NCBI GenBank assembly: GCA_009760855.2 | Contig: WPIO01000071.1 | Span: forward strand, 1,624,001 to 1,688,000 | Reading direction: 5' to 3' | Source of the DNA: Cristatella mucedo | Taxonomy: Eukaryota; Bryozoa; Phylactolaemata; Cristatellidae | Length of the DNA stretch: 64,000 bases | Shown: in pieces, positions 1-12,361 of the stretch | How the letters are laid out: each line of letters begins with the position of its first letter | Position numbering within the stretch: position 1 is the first letter of the stretch | Notes under the pieces: generated by a model | Told to the model about the DNA's origin: nothing | Databases searched by the model: none | The model's input: the letters and a program-made list of their open reading frames with translations, nothing else | Made by a program: the position numbers and the translations under genes

Positions 1-1262
1 CAGCTGTATTGTCTCGAGCAAGTGCCGTCGATTGCCATGGATTGCCCGAAGGTTGAACGCGAAAAAGGACGGCACGTGCGCCCACGGTGAGCGCTATGTG
101 GTAGGATAATTGCAAATTCAAGCAGCCGATTTCCGGCAAATTTGAACCAGATTTCTGAAGAGACCGGGCCCTTGCCGTCGATTGCCGTTTATTGCCTTCG
201 ATTGTGCCTTTGTCGATTGTATAAAAGGATGTGGCTGCACTTTTAATGCAGTGCAGTGCAATACGCAAGAAAAGTTGGAGCTTCTCTCAGCAACTGTCGG
301 TCTATTTGTAACTGTCCGTTATGGATTGGCGTATTTCCCCGGGCCATTGCCGTGGGTTGCCGTCGATTAAACGCGCACCATGGGTAAAAATTATGCGCGC
401 TCACAGGTAAATGTTACGTGGAATGAGAGTTGCAGTTTATTGCAGCCAATCTTGTCAATTTTCCACGGATTTTGCTATCGGCCTCTACCATTGCTCATGA
501 TTACCGTGCATTGCTGACAGTCAACAAACAAAGCATCTTGAAAACTCCACGGTTTTACTTTGGTTGCAGCGGAATTTTACATGTAATGACAATTGAGGCT
601 TCCGCGTTGCCAATTTCTCTTCGATTTGCCGGGAATTGGGGTATTGGCCCAGGACGTTGCTGTTGATTGCCGTTTATTGCTCGCGATTGTACGCGCGCGA
701 TTGGTTTAAAGGATTTGATTGCACTTTCAACACAGTGGGCTATGACAGGTAAAATATATTTTATCTTGGCCCAGTCACTTTCCAGTGATTTGCGATGGAC
801 CGTAATGGATTGCCGTATTTGCCCGGGCCATTGCCGTCTGTTGCCGTGCATTGCCCAAGATTGAACGGTCAGAGCTGGTTAAAAGAGTTGAAAGTACTTG
901 TGCACGCAGTGCGATGTTACGTGGAATGAGAATTGGAGCTTGGTGCAGCCGATTTCTTGTCGATTTGCCACGAATTTCGGTATTGGTCCCTGCCTTTGCT
1001 GTCGATTGCTGTGCGATGTGACAATTAACGTGCAAAATAGCTTGAAAGTCCTACGATTTCACTTTTAGCACCAATAAATGTGAAATGCAATGACATTCGG
1101 CACTTCGTGCAGCCAATTTAGTGTCAACTTGCCACGGATTGTAGTGGATTGCTGCTTCGAGCCGAGCCGTTGCCGTAGATTGTCATGCATCGCCTGCGAT
1201 TGAGGCTTGGGGCACTCTCACTTGACGACCTTCACGGTAATGACTTCGAATGCCGGCAGCGT
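1..1262. repeat. Diverged ~165-bp tandem satellite, about 7 monomers
   Basis: The same block order recurs about every 157-175 bases: a TTGAAAG/ATTGCACTTT segment, then GTTACGTGGAATGAGA, then TGCAGCCGATTTC, then TTGCCACGGATT, then a GATTGCCGTTTATTGC-like run. The GCAGCCGATTT block appears near 123, 440, 613, 943 and 1108, with weaker copies near 288 and 778. The CACTTT block appears near 222, 535, 706, 880 and 1042. Monomers are well diverged, so the array is old. The left end runs off the window. Short open frames here are by-products of the repeat. Confidence 0.65.
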
Positions 1263-2149
1263 GCAATTTTGTTTATTATCCACTTCAAGTGTTTTGAATG
1301 GCCACTGTGGTTCTTCTGCTGCTACATAAATGAGACTGCTGAACCGGCTGATCTTTATTTTTTACTTTTACCTTTACTTTTTCAGGATTCCCCTTCAGCT
1401 CAGTTCCCTTCGAGCTTTTTGATTGCTCAGTCTCCTCTCGCGATTTAAGCAGGCTCGAGTCTCGCAGCGAGTCTCGCAGTTCACAGCGAGTCTCGTGCGA
1501 TCGCCTTTCAGTCCACCTCCGCTCGTCGCATCGTAGAAAGTGAACCGTGCATTTAAAGTGATGGCACTTTCATTAAAATTTTTTAGTGCTGAGCGAAAAA
1601 GTTGTAACGGCGATCGTACAAGGTGACCTTGGAGGCTTTCAAAGGCAACCTTAGCTATGGATTGCGAGTGACCGAGAAGCGAGATTGGATTGTGAGATTT
1701 GGATTGGATTATGGATGGGAGCGAGTGACCGAGAAGCGAGATTGGATTGCGAGATTTGGATTGGATTATGGATGGGAGCGAGTCGCCTACTTGACGCGCA
1801 TCATCGGAACGTTCGCGTCCGTGGATTCGCGTCAAGTAGAAGAGCTCTTTGGCGTCGCAAAAAGGGCTTTTCCGTTTGCGTCTGGACCAAGGCTGCGACG
1901 AGAGCGGAAGCTGGCGGAAGCGAAACGACCCGGAAGTGCAGGCGACGACCAGCGGAAGCCACTGGAGGAAGCGGAAGTGAATCAAGCGGGAGCCTCGCTG
2001 CATTGACTCGTCCAAGAAGAAATGCGCATCCCAATCTGGACAGCACGTGAGGAGCACGTGACCCATCTCTCGCTCCCATCTTTTCCGGGACGCCACGCCG
2101 ACGCCGCACTGCCATCAAGCGGCAATTGGAAGAAATAGTAATACTACTA
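1263..2149. other. No gene seen; unique sequence with one short tandem duplication
   Basis: Several overlapping open frames exist on both strands (the longest spans 1395-2096 on the minus strand), but they overlap in antisense and run through a tandem duplication. None shows a recognisable domain or a convincing start or splice context. Confidence 0.4.
1664..1777. repeat. 57-bp tandem duplication (two near-perfect units)
   Basis: Units 1664-1720 and 1721-1777 differ at only about one base. 57 is a multiple of three, so a plus-strand frame would carry a 19-residue repeat (RVTEKRDWI...GWE) twice. A third unit begins at 1778 but diverges after a few bases. The near identity suggests a recent duplication. 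Confidence 0.85.
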
Positions 2150-2645
2150 CTAAAAATAATGTATTTGTATAGCACCCTCAGAGAACGTGATCTCTTTCTA
2201 GGCACTTGAGCTGTGCAGTAACCGAAGCATGATCAAATGATCGCTGCTAGCATGCACAATACAAACGGGCATAACATGGTTAGAGGTGACAGTGTAACAG
2301 CATTTAGTGGGTCCCTGTGATTCGTCCTTGATGTGCTTATGCGTGCTGACACTGTGTATGCTGCCACTAACCACATTTGCATGCTGACCCTGTGCATGTC
2401 ACCCCTAACCATATTATTCATTTCGTTTGTTTTTCAAGCATGATTTTACTTACCATTCAATCGCATTTCACTTTACAGCAAGTGTAAAGCGCCTAGAGAG
2501 AGATTAAGTTCTCTGAGGGCGCTTTATCAAGTGAATTATTATTATTATTATTATTATTATTAACGCTTAGCGTTTGGTCGGTGTCAGCATGCATGAGCGC
2601 GAAAACGACGAATCGCAAGGACCCACTAAAGGCTCTGATAAACGA
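2150..2645 (-). mobile_element. L2-like LINE 3' end, minus strand, split by a second copy
   Basis: 2150-2297 is the reverse complement of the L2-like 3' tail seen elsewhere in the window (TAGCACCCTCAGAGAAC, then CATGGTTAGAGGTGAC). The same minus-strand copy appears to resume at about 2570-2645 (GTGTCAGCATGCATGAGC, then GGACCCACTAAA). A plus-strand tail sits between the two parts, so this is an older copy interrupted by a later one. Confidence 0.7.
2298..2563 (+). mobile_element. L2-like LINE 3' tail, plus strand, nested insertion
   Basis: This holds only the last few coding residues and the 3' UTR of the L2-like family: CATTTAGTGGGTCCCTGTG, then the GCGCCTAGAGAGAGATT...GAGGGCGCTT hairpin, then GTGAATTATTATT ending in an ATT microsatellite. 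It is strongly 5' truncated, as expected of target-primed reverse transcription, and closely matches the tail at 27,690-27,950. Confidence 0.8.
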
Positions 2646-2690
2646 GCGTGCGTACGCACGCCTTCTTAAAGAGCAGACGATGCTGCCTGC

Positions 2691-2732
2691 AGTCGACGGT
2701 TTCGCGCCGACGCCACCGCGAAACCGTCGACT
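2691..2732. repeat. Perfect hairpin, 16-bp stem, 10-base loop
   Basis: The left arm 2691-2706 (AGTCGACGGTTTCGCG) is the exact reverse complement of 2717-2732. The loop is 2707-2716. No terminator or RNA-gene context is evident. Confidence 0.85.
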
Positions 2733-3187
2733 TTGCCGATCGACGAAATGGCGGCAATGGCGGGCAGTGAGCCCCGCCCCCTCCCGAACGCCGAGCGCCT
2801 CTGCCGCAGCTGACTACGACGCGATCGAAGGCGAGGCTCTGGCGTCGCCGTTTGTGCGCTTGACTCTCGGGACGTGCACTCCCGCGACGCGACGGTGGCG
2901 ACTTAATGACGGCCGGCCATGCAAAGGTACACGCGGCTGCTTTTCGCCGTAGCGAGAAATCGGTGCTGCAGGGTGAGCTCGCATAATTTCGAGCGCCTCC
3001 CTCGGACGGCGCACGCGCTGCGTTGGCCGACGGCGCACCGGAGACAGTCGCTCGATACGCTCGCAGAGCGCGGAAGCAGCCGAGCGGAAGAGGAAGCAGC
3101 CGCGAGCGCCCACGAGCGCCCGCAGAGCGCTAGCAATACTAATGAGGCGCACGCTCTCGAGCGAGAGCGAGCGCGCGTCGACGGCGG

Positions 3188-3227
3188 GACCCGATTTAGC
3201 CGGCGAGCGGCGGCGCTAAATCGGGTC
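3188..3227. repeat. Perfect hairpin, 13-bp stem
   Basis: The arm 3188-3200 (GACCCGATTTAGC) pairs exactly with 3215-3227, with a GC-rich 14-base loop. It lies about 450 bases from the hairpin at 2691-2732, with unrelated arms. Confidence 0.8.
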
Positions 3228-3725
3228 TTACTAAATCCGCCAGCGGCGGCGGCGGCAGGGTCGATGAAACGATACCGGAAGCGAGCGCGTCACCGATGAT
3301 AAAGACGATTGTGTCATCGGAATTTGTCTAGCCACCGCCCGGCTCTGCGCGTTTACACTGGGGGCATCGAGTGGAGCGGCTCGCCGAGCGGGATGCGACG
3401 GAGATAATGGGCTCGCTAAAATCGGCTCCATGGGCCGGAGCTTCAGCTCCGGCGTGCGTATGATTGCGTGCGCGCAATGACGCTCGTGCTCAGATCGAGG
3501 CGCACGTCATGGGAATATGACGACTGCCGAAGGGCTCGAAACGCGAAAGCGTCGCTGATGCGCTAATGACCGCCGGAGCGGGCAGTGCAAATGAGAACAG
3601 CGAAAACTCGCGAAGCGGAGGCAGAGTGCCCGGTGAGCAAAAAGGTTAGGCATAATTTCGGAGCGAGAGGTCGCCGCCGAGGCGTCAGCGCGGGCCGCCA
3701 CACGGTGTAATTCTGAGCTTGTGAT

Positions 3726-3727
<2 letters not shown>

Positions 3728-3764
<37 letters not shown>

Positions 3765-3911
3765 TAGTGAGAGAGAGAGCGATAGTGAGAGAGCGATAGT
3801 GAGAGAGAAAGATATAGAGATAGAGAGAGGTGGACACAGAGAGAGTGGGAACAGAAAGCGAGAGAGAGAGAGAGCGAGAGAGAAAGAGACAGCGACACAG
3901 AGAGAGTGAGA

Positions 3912-3976
<65 letters not shown>

Positions 3977-3985
3977 AGAGAGCGA

Positions 3986-4027
<42 letters not shown>

Positions 4028-4159
4028 CGGAGAGAAGAGAGAGAGAGGAGAGAGAGAGAGGGACAGCGCGCGAGAGAGAGAGAGAGGGGAGAGAAACAGG
4101 GGGAGAGAGACAGGGGGAGAGAGCGAGAGAGAGAGACGGAGAGGGAAGACAGAGAGACA

Positions 4160-4239
<80 letters not shown>

Positions 4240-4247
4240 AGACAGAC

Positions 4248-4290
<43 letters not shown>

Positions 4291-4318
4291 GAGAAATAGA
4301 GAGAGATGGCGAGAGAGA
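3728..4318. repeat. Long (GA)n array with GACA section
   Basis: About 590 bases of GA-rich microsatellite with interruptions (GATAGTGA, GGGA, GACA). A clean (GACA)n run lies near 4247-4290. Long open frames across it (Arg-Glu or Ser-Leu) are artefacts of the repeat. Confidence 0.95.
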
Positions 4319-4572
4319 AACAGGGAGCAAACGCCGACAGGACGAAAAGTGAGTGACAGCGAGGAGCTGAAGACGATCAAAAGGTAGCTGCAAATGGCGC
4401 AGTTGATTAAAATCACCGATGAGTAATTAGGGTTCATTTGAAAGGACAACCACGGTTTGTTAAAAAGCATGGACATGACGCGGTTACGCGGCGCCCACTC
4501 AAGATCAAGATTTAACCTTCAAGCTAAACATCTCGCTCAACGGTCTTGGCGCTACGACTATGAGATCGGCTA
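4319..4572. other. No gene seen
   Basis: Short unique stretch between the GA array and an L2-like fragment, with no supportable coding or RNA feature. Confidence 0.4.
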
Positions 4573-4950
4573 TAATGATCATAATACAATTGTATTGCAC
4601 CATCAGAAAACTAAATCTCATCCTGAGCACTTTAAATATGCCGGCTGAAAATCGAGCATGGTTGAATGGTTGCATACTCAATGACAACAAGCATAGCCTA
4701 GTTAGAGATGACACGCACATGGTCAGCATGTAAATATAGTTAGTGGTAGCATGCACAGTGTCAGCACGCATACAAACATAAAGGACGAATCGCACGGATC
4801 CACTAAGACGCTATGATCAAAAGGTGTCTTTTTAGCTGTTTTGTTTAATGTCGTCAAGTCAGGTGGATGTCATGAAGTCAGTCGGAAGTGAGTTCCAGGC
4901 TTTGATAGCGTACGCTCAAAAATTACCTTTGTCCAAAGGATTTGACCCCT
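4573..4950 (-). mobile_element. Degenerate L2-like LINE 3' fragment
   Basis: The reverse complement matches the L2-like 3' UTR and the end of the reverse transcriptase ORF: remnants of the tail hairpin at 4590-4640, CAGTGTCAGCACGCAT near 4756, and the end of the ORF (GAGTTCCAGGCTTTG) near 4890. It is considerably more diverged than the copy at 5140-5620. Confidence 0.65.
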
Positions 4951-5139
4951 TCGTGCTAGGCGTAGCCAAATGATTACATTCCAAAAAGCTCGGCTGCGAG
5001 CTTCGCTTTACTCGGAACTTCCGCTCGAAGTTTCCCGTTCCTTTCTCTCGACCTCGACCGTGTACCTTCGTTGGCACTTTGGGCTTTCTACTTCCGGCTT
5101 TCCCGTTGGCCTTTGCTCCCGTCCCCCAGCACACTCCTA

Positions 5140-5620
5140 TTTATAATAACAATAATAATTCACTTGATAAAGTGCCCTCAGAGAACTTAATCTCTCTCTC
5201 TCTCTAGGCGCTTTACATTTGCTGTAAAGTGAAATGCAATTGAATGGTAAGTAAATCATGCTTGAAAAAACAAACGAAATGAATAATATGGTTAGGGTGA
5301 CATGCACAGGGTCAGCATGCAAATGTGGTTAGTGGCAGCATGCACAGTGTCAGCACGCATAAGCACATCAAGGACGAATCACAGGGACCCACTAAATGCT
5401 GTCCTAAATAGGTGTGTTTTTAGGTTCCTTTTAAATGTGGTCAGGTCAGGGGATGTTCTGACGCAGGTCGGGAGGCAGTTCCAGGCTTTGGGAGCGTATG
5501 AACTAAATGCACGGTCTCCAAAGGATTTAAGGTTTGTATGAGGTATTTCTAGACTGTTGGATTCCGAAAAGCGGGTGGTACGATGCTTAGCCTGATGGGG
5601 TAGTATATCTGACAGGGATT
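5140..5620 (-). mobile_element. L2-like LINE 3' fragment (RT C-terminus plus tail)
   Basis: The minus strand encodes the last ~70 residues of the L2-like ORF2 (SFGDRAFSSYAPKAWN, then TFKRNLKTHLFRTAFSG), followed by the 3' UTR and hairpin tail ending in AATAATAAT on the plus strand. It is 5' truncated near 5620. Similarity to 38,970-39,200 and 27,540-27,950 is high, so it is relatively young. Confidence 0.85.
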
Positions 5621-6163
5621 TTTCGTTGCGCCAGCTGAATGAAAGTCTCACAGGCGAATCTTAGGTCGTTGCCTCCGCCCACCCGCCGTGAGAAACCAAG
5701 CTGACGTCGCCCTGCCCCACCCTCTCTGCCCTGCCCTCCCTGCCCCACCCTCCCTGCCCTGCCCCGTTGCTGCCTCTGGGCCCGCCAGGAGCGAAGCAGA
5801 CGAGTCGTATTGACTCGAGGATGAGGACCAAGTTCGCCTGCGCGGCCGCGCTCGCCGCTGCTCGCTTCTGCATTGCCAAGCCAGAACGTTGCAACGTCAC
5901 ATCGCCTCGACGAAAAGGGGCTCGAGAGGCGAATCTATTAATTCGCCTCGGGGCTCGAGACCGCCTGGAAGGCGGGCCGCCGCCTCCGCCTCCGGTCTTC
6001 TTTCTTCCGGTGTCCCGGTCTTCCGGTGTCCCGGTCTTCCGGTTGCCGTCTTCGTCGATGCGCGCCGCTCGAGCCGGAGCGCTGAGATGCCCATTCGACT
6101 ACGCCGGGCGCCGTCGAGCGGACGCGGTCGGCAGGCTCTCCGTCTGCGGGACAACTCCTAGCG
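5621..6163. other. CpG-rich 5' flank of the cysteine-rich peptide gene
   Basis: GC-rich sequence with CCCTGCC repeats (5700-5765) and a 16-bp repeat (TTCCGGTGTCCCGGTC, about three units, 6005-6050). Its position directly upstream of a signal-peptide exon suggests promoter or 5' UTR, but no TATA box or initiator can be assigned. Confidence 0.35.
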
Positions 6164-6987
6164 ATGCCGTCGCTGACGCTGCTGTTTGTGCTGCTGCTTC
6201 CGACGCTGACTGCCGCCGCCGCCGCCGCCAACGCCGCAGCCGCCGAGCCAATTCGAGCGCCAACGAGCATCGGTAAGCGCCACGCTACGCTCCGGCGAGG
6301 AGGCGGCTGCGGCCTGCGAGGCGGCTTCGGCCTGCGAAGCGGACGCTGACGCCGCCGCTTCAGCTGCGGCCGCCTAAAGCGAGGCTCCCGCCAGCAAGCA
6401 AGCGCAAGCGGCTGCAGAAACGCTTCGTCTCGCTGCTTTCAGCCTCGAGAAATGGCGCCGAGTACGAGCGGCCACGTACGCCGCTGCCGCCGTCCGACCC
6501 CGCCGGAACGACCTCCGCCTCATCGGCAGTGACAGGTATCGACCGAAATCGACCGAAATCGGCAGGGACCGAAATCAGCGAGAGACGCTCCCGCCGAGCC
6601 GCCTACGCGTCGGTGCGACTGGCGTCGTCGCCGTCGGAGTCGCCGTCGTCTGCTCGATCGTTGGCGTCGGAGTCGGAGTCTTCGTCGGCTCGTCCCGACA
6701 GCACCGGCTGCGGCGACGATCGGGCTGTGAGCAGCCGTCGTAGCCGCCGCGCCGAGCCCGCTCGCCCGTTGGCCGACGCCGCGAGGGCCGAGCTGCGCCT
6801 GCGGCAGCAGCTGCGGCAGCAGCAGAAGCGCTGGAACCCCGACCGCTACATGGGGGGCGGGCGAGCTTGCGCGTTCGAGACTCAGTGCTGGAGCGATGCG
6901 TCGTGCAAGACGAGCATGCTCCGTCCGGACGTCAGCTGGCAGTGCTCGTTCAATCACCGATGCGGCTACAGGTGCATCTCAATCTAG
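6164..6987 (+). CDS. Secreted six-cysteine peptide precursor (two exons), family not recognised
   Basis: Exon 1 (6164-6272) starts at an ATG with G at -3 and encodes a strong signal peptide (MPSLTLLFVLLLPTLTAAA) followed by a small-residue cleavage region. It ends at GTAAGC (donor 6273) in phase 1. The second exon starts after one of three AGs, at 6529, 6535 or 6565, all in the right phase, and is open to a TAG ending at 6987. The middle is low-complexity Ser/Arg/Ala with two RRSRR sites. The C-terminus has KR immediately before WNPDRYM, then a six-Cys domain with spacing C-x5-C-x5-C-x12-C-x5-C-x3-C and motifs QCW and W-x-C. The design (signal peptide, basic sites, short Cys-rich end) is that of a processed secreted peptide, so release after KR is inferred. 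A paralogous domain lies at 53,882-54,243 on the other strand. I do not recognise the family. Confidence 0.6.
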
Positions 6988-8599
6988 CCGATCTCAGTCG
7001 ATCCTCCGCAGTCGATCGAACGTCGCCGATCGCCCGCCACCGCCGCCGCTGCAGCTTTCGGAGTCGCGTTGTCACAGTCGGCGTCACAGCGGGCGAGAGA
7101 CTCATCCCCAGCCGGTCGGCTGGCAGATGCTGGCTATCGCTGGATGCACCGATCCTCGCCGGATCGGCGCCCGTCAGCTCGGCGGGCTTCGAAGGTGGCC
7201 GGTACCTCCGGTACACACGCTGCTGCACATTGCACATGCAAACCGAGCCCTTCGTACTTTGATGCGAAAAGAGCTCGCACTTTTTCACGTTCGCACGCTC
7301 GCGGGCGCCGGGCAGCGAGACGCCTCCTGCCCGCGCGAACGCCGGCAGGGCTGCGGCGGCGGCTCGGGCGAGACAGTCGTATTGATAGCTGCAACATCTG
7401 GGAAATTGGAGGGATTCACGAGCGCGCCACTCCGAGCGGTCATCTCCGGAAGCCGCGCCGAAAGCCACTCCGCTCTGGCTGCGAGCTCGGCTCCGGCTTC
7501 CGCTTCTCGCCGCTCGCTCCGCTAGGCTAAAGATGTCATTTAAAGATGGCTACCCGATTATTCCGCCGCGTCCTCCTGCTTGCACTGTCTGAGCCAGTGC
7601 CAGCACTCTCACTCTATCTATCTCTCGCTCTATCTCACGCTTTATCTGCCTATCTCGCTCTTGCTCTCCGTCTGTCTCTCTGTCTCTGTCTCTGTCTCTG
7701 TGCTTTCTCTGTCCCTGATTCTCTGTTTCATTGGCTCCCTTTATGTCAGTTATACAATATTACATAACAGGATGTCGCCGCCACAGTCACTCGCGATCTC
7801 TCTCTCTCTCTCTCTCTCTCTTTGACTTAGACTTGGTGCATGCTATTTATTGGTCCAAGCTGAAGTGTTATAGTTTTGGCGCATAGCCGACGAGTTATAG
7901 TTCTAGAGAAGAGGTGGAATAGTACCTGTCCCACTGTGTTCTGTCCATGTCGAGTAACGGCCAAGTCTCAACCAGGAGAACAGTTACCTGGTAAGACCAG
8001 CTCTTCTGGCCATTGCTGTTCGTTCTCCAGATCTACACAGAGCATACTGAGAAGATAGTCCAGGCAATGTCATCGGTCATGATGCGACACGCTGCTGTAT
8101 TTGTCATTCGAGCCATCGGAAGAGGAAGAGAAAGTTGTTGGAAAGAGTTGTTGCGAACGCCAGCTCGCTGTAGGCATTTGGCACGGAAGTCAGCAAATTG
8201 AATTAGCTAAGCGGTGTTGAAAACTTAACTCCTCCTCCTCGCGTAGCTTTCTGCAAGCACGGCTGTAATGGTGGACTTTGCTTTCCTAATTAGAATTTCC
8301 TAATTGGACTGTTCCCGTAATGCGACTATTGTCAGATGCACGCATGATGATCACATGTCCAGCCTTTGGTGACAGCTCGACATTTATTAACTTGTTTCAG
8401 AAGCCTGCATTCGAAGCTAGCCATCATGTTCGATCCATGTCCAAGATTACAGGTGATTACCACGCGGCGATTAACCACGTGGCTGCCTAAAGATTAGAGA
8501 TGATTAGCCACGTAGCTGCTTGTCTTTTGCGAAGTTCCGAGAGGGAACCAAATCGCTATCCGTGCGTTTTGCAACTAGCTGCGAGAGAAGCAATTATCG
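6988..8599. other. No gene seen; GC-rich then CT-rich then ordinary sequence
   Basis: 6988-7530 is GC-rich with overlapping open frames on both strands but no domain. 7600-7825 is CT-rich with a (TC)n run at about 7796-7821. 7830-8599 is unique AT/GC-balanced sequence without a supportable feature. Confidence 0.4.
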
Positions 8600-9200
8600 A
8601 GAGTTATGTATCTCCGTCAGTAACTCCACAAAGTCATAAAGACCATGTGGATGTTACGCAGGAGAGTTTTGTATAGCCCACTCACAGCCTAAGCGGCTTT
8701 CGGTACGCATTCGGTAGCCAACAGACTTCGTCTCACGCAACAAAGAGAAAGTGGGAAGCATAGCAGACTCAGGAGAGCAGTTGAGGTAGTGAGTAGCATA
8801 GAAGTAGCAGTTCAGGACCGCTGAAAAAGATGTGCCATAGTCGGCAGTTGGAGAGTAGATGTCGTTGCGTAAGAAATGTGGAAGCGAGTTCCACAGTCTA
8901 GGACCTGCAGAGCTAAAGCTTCTGTCGCCAACTGTCTTTAAGCGGAGGAATGGGACAGCTAATTTATTGTCCACACAGGACCTGAGGGCGCGAACAGGCT
9001 GAAACTGATGTAGCAGTTCAGCTAGGTACGAAGGAGCCAAGCCGTGGCGGGCCTTGTGGGTCACCGTAAGAACTTTGCTCTGTATCCTTTGCTCAACCGG
9101 CAACCATCCTAGGTCTTTCAGCAAAGGTGACACGTGCTCAAACCGCTGGGACTTGAAGACCAGCCTTGCAGCCATATTCATAGTCCGCTGCAGTGGCATA
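8600..9200 (-). mobile_element. Second LINE family (B), RT C-terminal fragment
   Basis: The minus strand from about 9199 encodes a 181-residue open frame beginning near MNMAARLVFKSQRFEHV, with LLKDLGWLPVEQRI and FSSAGPRLWNSLPHFLR. These are the hallmarks of the C-terminal region of CR1/L2-group reverse transcriptases (compare ADLHWLPVKQRI and FSSYAPKAWNSLP in the other family here). After the stop comes a 3' end (CCCACATGGTCTTTATGAC, TTTGTGGAGTTACTG). It is 5' truncated. The ORF is intact over this piece, so the copy is relatively young. Confidence 0.8.
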
Positions 9201-9839
9201 ATAGCTAGCGGCTACTTTCGGTGTCGTTTTTAGACAAACATGAAAAAGCACATACGAAGACACCCAAGCGGAGGGGGGGGATCAACCGAATCAAGCGCTG
9301 GTGCACACGCGAAGCAGACGGAAAACTTGGGGCGCAGCGAGAGTTTACCGGAACCGGATTTGTCTGCCGCGTGCATCCCGATGGCCTCGAGAACGGCGGC
9401 GGCGGTGGCGGCGGCGCGCGTAGAGGAGGAGCAGGAGAAGGAGCGCTTTGAGCGCGGCGGCGGCGTTGGACCGCGTACTGACCGTTCGCCCATAGCTTTG
9501 GTCTCGAGTGGGCGTGCCCTCTGGTGGCACCTGCCGGCCTCGCGTCCTGGTGTACGCTGCAGCAGATAGACCGCCTAGCCCTACCTGAATCGCACGCCAG
9601 CCTGAAGCTCCTACACTTCTGATAACAAATCTTTTAGACTTCGCCGTCTTAAGGCAGTCCGCTTAAAACTCGTTCCTCCATTCATTACTGCGGCGTTGCT
9701 GGCTCGTGTGAAACGGCAGCGGCTTCCAAGTCAGCCCGATTACGACTGACGTTTATCATCCTGAATTGTAACGGCCGCTGACAGCCGCTCCTACGACAGT
9801 CTTCGACCACGTGCATCGTACTCTTCTCCTTCTTTGCCT
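9201..9839. other. No convincing gene
   Basis: An open frame starts at ATG 9240 (MKKHIRRHPSGGGG...) and runs to 9569. Equally long frames exist on the other strand and it shows no domain. The stretch is CpG-rich at 9340-9560. Confidence 0.3.
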
Positions 9840-9925
9840 CATATGTGAAGTGTCTAAACAAGAGAGATTGAGTTCTCTGAGGGCGCTAGATCAAGTGTAA
9901 TAATAGTAATATTGTTATTTTTTAT
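9840..9925 (+). mobile_element. Degenerate L2-like 3' tail
   Basis: ATATGTGAAGTGTCTAAAC, then GAGAGATTGAGTTCTCTGAG, then GGCGCTAGATCAAGTGTAAT, which is the hairpin tail of the L2-like family without coding sequence. It could be a very short LINE insertion or the end of a SINE that shares this tail. Confidence 0.6.
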
Positions 9926-10499
9926 TTCTGGCCATGCAAGTCGGCGAGTACCGCTCGAACGCCAGCAGAGAGAGCCGCGACCCAGTAACACTTGACAGAA
10001 GACTGAGAGCTGCTGGAGATGGGACTAAATGATAGCAGAATGAGAAGGTTTTCCACGAATGACAAGCTAAAGTGATAGGAATGCGGACCGACGGCGGTAG
10101 GTCTACTACAAGGGCTCACTGACTCAATGACTCACTGACCTCACATATGTCTGACTATATGGTGACCTCTGCGGTGAGATAAAAATCCAAAGTAGCCAAA
10201 TCAAATGAATTAACGGTTGATTAGAGGCTCCTCGCGAATGGCATCAAAATAGAAATTAATCTGAGACACTTCAGGTGTCACTTGCTGTCATTTTGAAACA
10301 TCACAGTCTTCTCAATCTCGGTCTGTTGAAAAATGCTCAAAATAATTCGAAGGCTGATTTGCCAGTGGTACTAACCAGCTCGAATGCATGATCGTGAAAC
10401 GTCACTAAGCAATGCGGAAATTAAAAAGATGCGACGCTTGCATATGTAGGCGACTCGTGACACACTGCTTCCTGCTGCTTGCGGATGTTACCACCGAAC
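9926..10499. other. No gene seen
   Basis: Ordinary unique-looking sequence between two LINE tails, with no domain, RNA or repeat that can be supported. Confidence 0.4.
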
Positions 10500-10595
10500 A
10501 TTTGGTAATGCTTTATGTGCAGCATATGTAAAGTAGAGAAAGATCAGTTCTCTGATGACGCTGTACAAATGTATTGTTATTATTATTATTATAAG
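10500..10595 (+). mobile_element. Degenerate L2-like 3' tail
   Basis: CATATGTAAAGTAGAGAAAG, then ATCAGTTCTCTGATGACGCT, then an ATT-rich end resembling the L2-like tail hairpin and terminal ATT repeat. Only the tail is recognisable. Confidence 0.5.

Positions 10596-12361
<1,766 letters not shown>

Larger units (their letters stand above)
2646..3727. other. GC-rich segment, no gene seen; two perfect hairpins
   Basis: CpG-rich sequence is open in several frames on both strands because of composition alone. No recognisable protein domain is seen. Two inverted repeats (2691-2732 and 3188-3227) stand out. Confidence 0.4.

Noticed and set aside
1395-2096. 233-codon minus-strand open frame
   Set aside because: It runs through the 57-bp duplication, overlaps plus-strand frames of similar length, and has no recognisable domain.
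3725-4393. Long open frames (Ser/Leu or Arg/Glu) across GA/CT arrays, here and at 12.2, 14.6, 16.8, 20.4, 41.1, 48.1 and 56.6 kb
   Set aside because: Dinucleotide repeats contain no stops in any frame. Products are pure repeat with no domain.
9240-9569. 109-codon frame MKKHIRRHPSGGGG...
   Set aside because: No domain, low-complexity stretches, a comparable antisense frame, and no splice or expression clue.
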